DNA from: Synechococcaceae bacterium WBB_10_009
GTDB lineage: Bacteria; Cyanobacteriota; Cyanobacteriia; PCC-6307; Cyanobiaceae
Direction: 5' to 3'
DNA length: 6,360 bases
Assembly (NCBI GenBank): GCA_010030955.1
Contig: RHBP01000100.1
Location: forward strand, 1 to 6,360
How positions within the stretch are numbered: position 1 is the first letter of the stretch; every line of letters begins with the position of its first letter. The notes below the pieces were generated by a model. The model was not told the origin of the DNA. It searched no databases and saw only the letters and a program-made list of their open reading frames with translations. The position numbers and the translations under genes are program-made. This document shows positions 5,838-6,360 of the stretch, piece by piece.

Positions 5838-5990
5838 GTGGTGCTGCTCACCCTGCTGCTCAGCCTGAATGCCTGGCTGTTGGAGCCGCTGGTGCAGGGG
5901 ATCACGGCGCTGCTGGAGCTGCCTGTGTTGCCCTGGCTCGCCTTGGCGATCGGGGCCTGGGTCCTGGCGGGCGGGCAGGAACGCCCATAA
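5838..5990 (+). CDS. Small hydrophobic membrane protein, 50 aa, function unknown
   Basis: This ORF begins at GTG 5838, 12 bases after the stop codon of the YrdC gene and in the same frame, and ends at TAA 5988-5990. The predicted protein starts MVLLTLLLSLNAWLLEPL and ends AWVLAGGQERP. It has two hydrophobic stretches, about residues 2-15 and 29-44, joined by LEPLVQGITALLELP, which suggests a two-helix hairpin in the membrane with a polar C-terminus. A GTG at 5841 and TTGs at 5826 and 5835 are alternative starts. No strong ribosome binding site is seen, though coupling to the upstream stop is possible. The position at the end of the dprA-prmC-yrdC cluster suggests cotranscription. I do not recognise a named family. 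Non-coding GC-rich sequence remains possible, but the clean alternation of hydrophobic and polar residues favours a gene. Confidence 0.6.
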   Translation: MVLLTLLLSLNAWLLEPLVQGITALLELPVLPWLALAIGAWVLAGGQERP

Positions 5991-6014
5991 AAAACCCCCG
6001 GCCGAGGCCGGGGG
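5989..6014 (-). terminator. Rho-independent terminator of psaB (minus strand)
   Basis: Read on the minus strand, CCCCCGGCC and GGCCGGGGG (6014-6006 and 6003-5995) pair as an 8-bp GC stem with a 4-nt loop, followed by six T residues (complement of 5994-5989). It lies 45 bases after the psaB stop codon, a normal position for an intrinsic terminator. On the plus strand the stem is preceded by A residues but not followed by T residues, so it would work poorly for the prmC cluster. Its T-run overlaps the stop codon of the small plus-strand ORF. Confidence 0.9.
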
Positions 6015-6059
6015 TGATGGTCGTCCCTCAAGGGGCAGTGGGGCTGAGGCCGAAGCCGA

Positions 6060-6360
6060 TCAGCCGAACTTGCCGGAGGTGGAGGCGATCAGGAAGGCGG
6101 CGTAGGTCACGAAGTAGCCCACGGTGAAGTGAGCCAGACCCACAACGCGTGCCTGAACAATCGAGAGCGCCACGGGCTTGTCGCGCCAGCCCACCAGGTT
6201 GGCGAGCGGGGTGCGCTGGTGCGCCCAGACGATGGTCTCGATCAGTTCCTGCCAGTAACCGCGCCAGGAGATCAGGAACATGAAGCCGGTGGCCCAGATC
6301 AGGTGACCGAACAGGAACATCCAGGCCCAAACGGCGAGGTTGTTGCTGCCATACGGGTTG
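6060..6360 (-). CDS. psaB: Photosystem I P700 apoprotein A2 PsaB (C-terminal part)
   Basis: PsaB forms, with PsaA, the photosystem I core heterodimer that carries P700 and the electron-transfer chain in the thylakoid membrane. Only the last 99 residues are visible; the gene continues off the right edge. NPYGSNNLAVWAWMFLFGHLIWATGFMFLISWRGYWQELIETIVWAHQRTPLANLVGW is the conserved segment before the final helix, and the MFLISWRGYWQ part contributes to the phylloquinone (A1) site. The final transmembrane helix runs from about SIVQARVVGLAHFTVGYFVTYAAFLI to the characteristic end STSGKFG. The TGA stop is at 6060-6062, and an intrinsic terminator follows 45 bases later. psaB converges on the prmC-yrdC cluster. 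Identification is certain from the C-terminus alone. Confidence 0.98.
   Translation of the reverse strand, partial: NPYGSNNLAVWAWMFLFGHLIWATGFMFLISWRGYWQELIETIVWAHQRTPLANLVGWRDKPVALSIVQARVVGLAHFTVGYFVTYAAFLIASTSGKFG

Noticed and set aside
1..6360. HIP1 octamers (GCGATCGC), common in many freshwater cyanobacteria
   Set aside because: Reading all GATC sites, I found no intact copy; the nearest is CCGATCGCC at about 5460. The absence is used only as a weak hint of lineage.
1..6360. tRNA, rRNA, CRISPR array, insertion sequence or attachment site
   Set aside because: No cloverleaf-like tRNA, spaced repeat array, transposase motif or terminal inverted repeat was seen. Nearly all of the window is accounted for by coding sequence.

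Overview
The window looks like high-GC chromosomal DNA of a unicellular alpha-cyanobacterium of the marine or brackish Synechococcus/Cyanobium type. Four photosynthesis genes identify it as a cyanobacterium: psbB, psbM, psaB and a 2Fe-2S ferredoxin next to psbM. The very GC-rich coding sequence and the absence of any intact HIP1 octamer (GCGATCGC) fit a Cyanobium-like lineage. The genus is an inference.

Layout, left to right. The 5' part of psbB (PSII core antenna CP47) runs off the left edge on the minus strand. A 211-bp intergenic region separates it from a divergent plus-strand pair: an adrenodoxin-type ferredoxin with an unusual acidic tail, then psbM (34 aa). psbM is followed by a strong intrinsic terminator. 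A tandem-domain universal stress protein faces psbM on the minus strand. Head to head with that gene is a short hotdog-fold thioesterase, probably the DHNA-CoA thioesterase of phylloquinone synthesis. Next comes a compact plus-strand cluster: dprA, prmC, a short YrdC/Sua5-family gene and a 50-codon membrane-protein ORF, with gaps of 13 bp, a 4-nt overlap and 12 bp. The 3' end of psaB (PSI core) enters from the right edge on the minus strand. Its terminator hairpin starts inside the stop codon of the 50-codon ORF.

How the genes relate. psbB, psbM and psaB are structural parts of the two photosystems. The thioesterase probably helps make phylloquinone, the quinone that PsaB binds. The dprA-prmC-yrdC group combines a DNA-processing protein with two translation-quality genes (release-factor methylation and tRNA t6A synthesis).

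The most notable signal is a 16-bp perfect-arm palindrome 15 bp upstream of the dprA start. It matches the cyanobacterial LexA (SOS) box, suggesting that this cluster is LexA-controlled. I found no mobile element, CRISPR array, tRNA, rRNA or clearly new multi-gene system.
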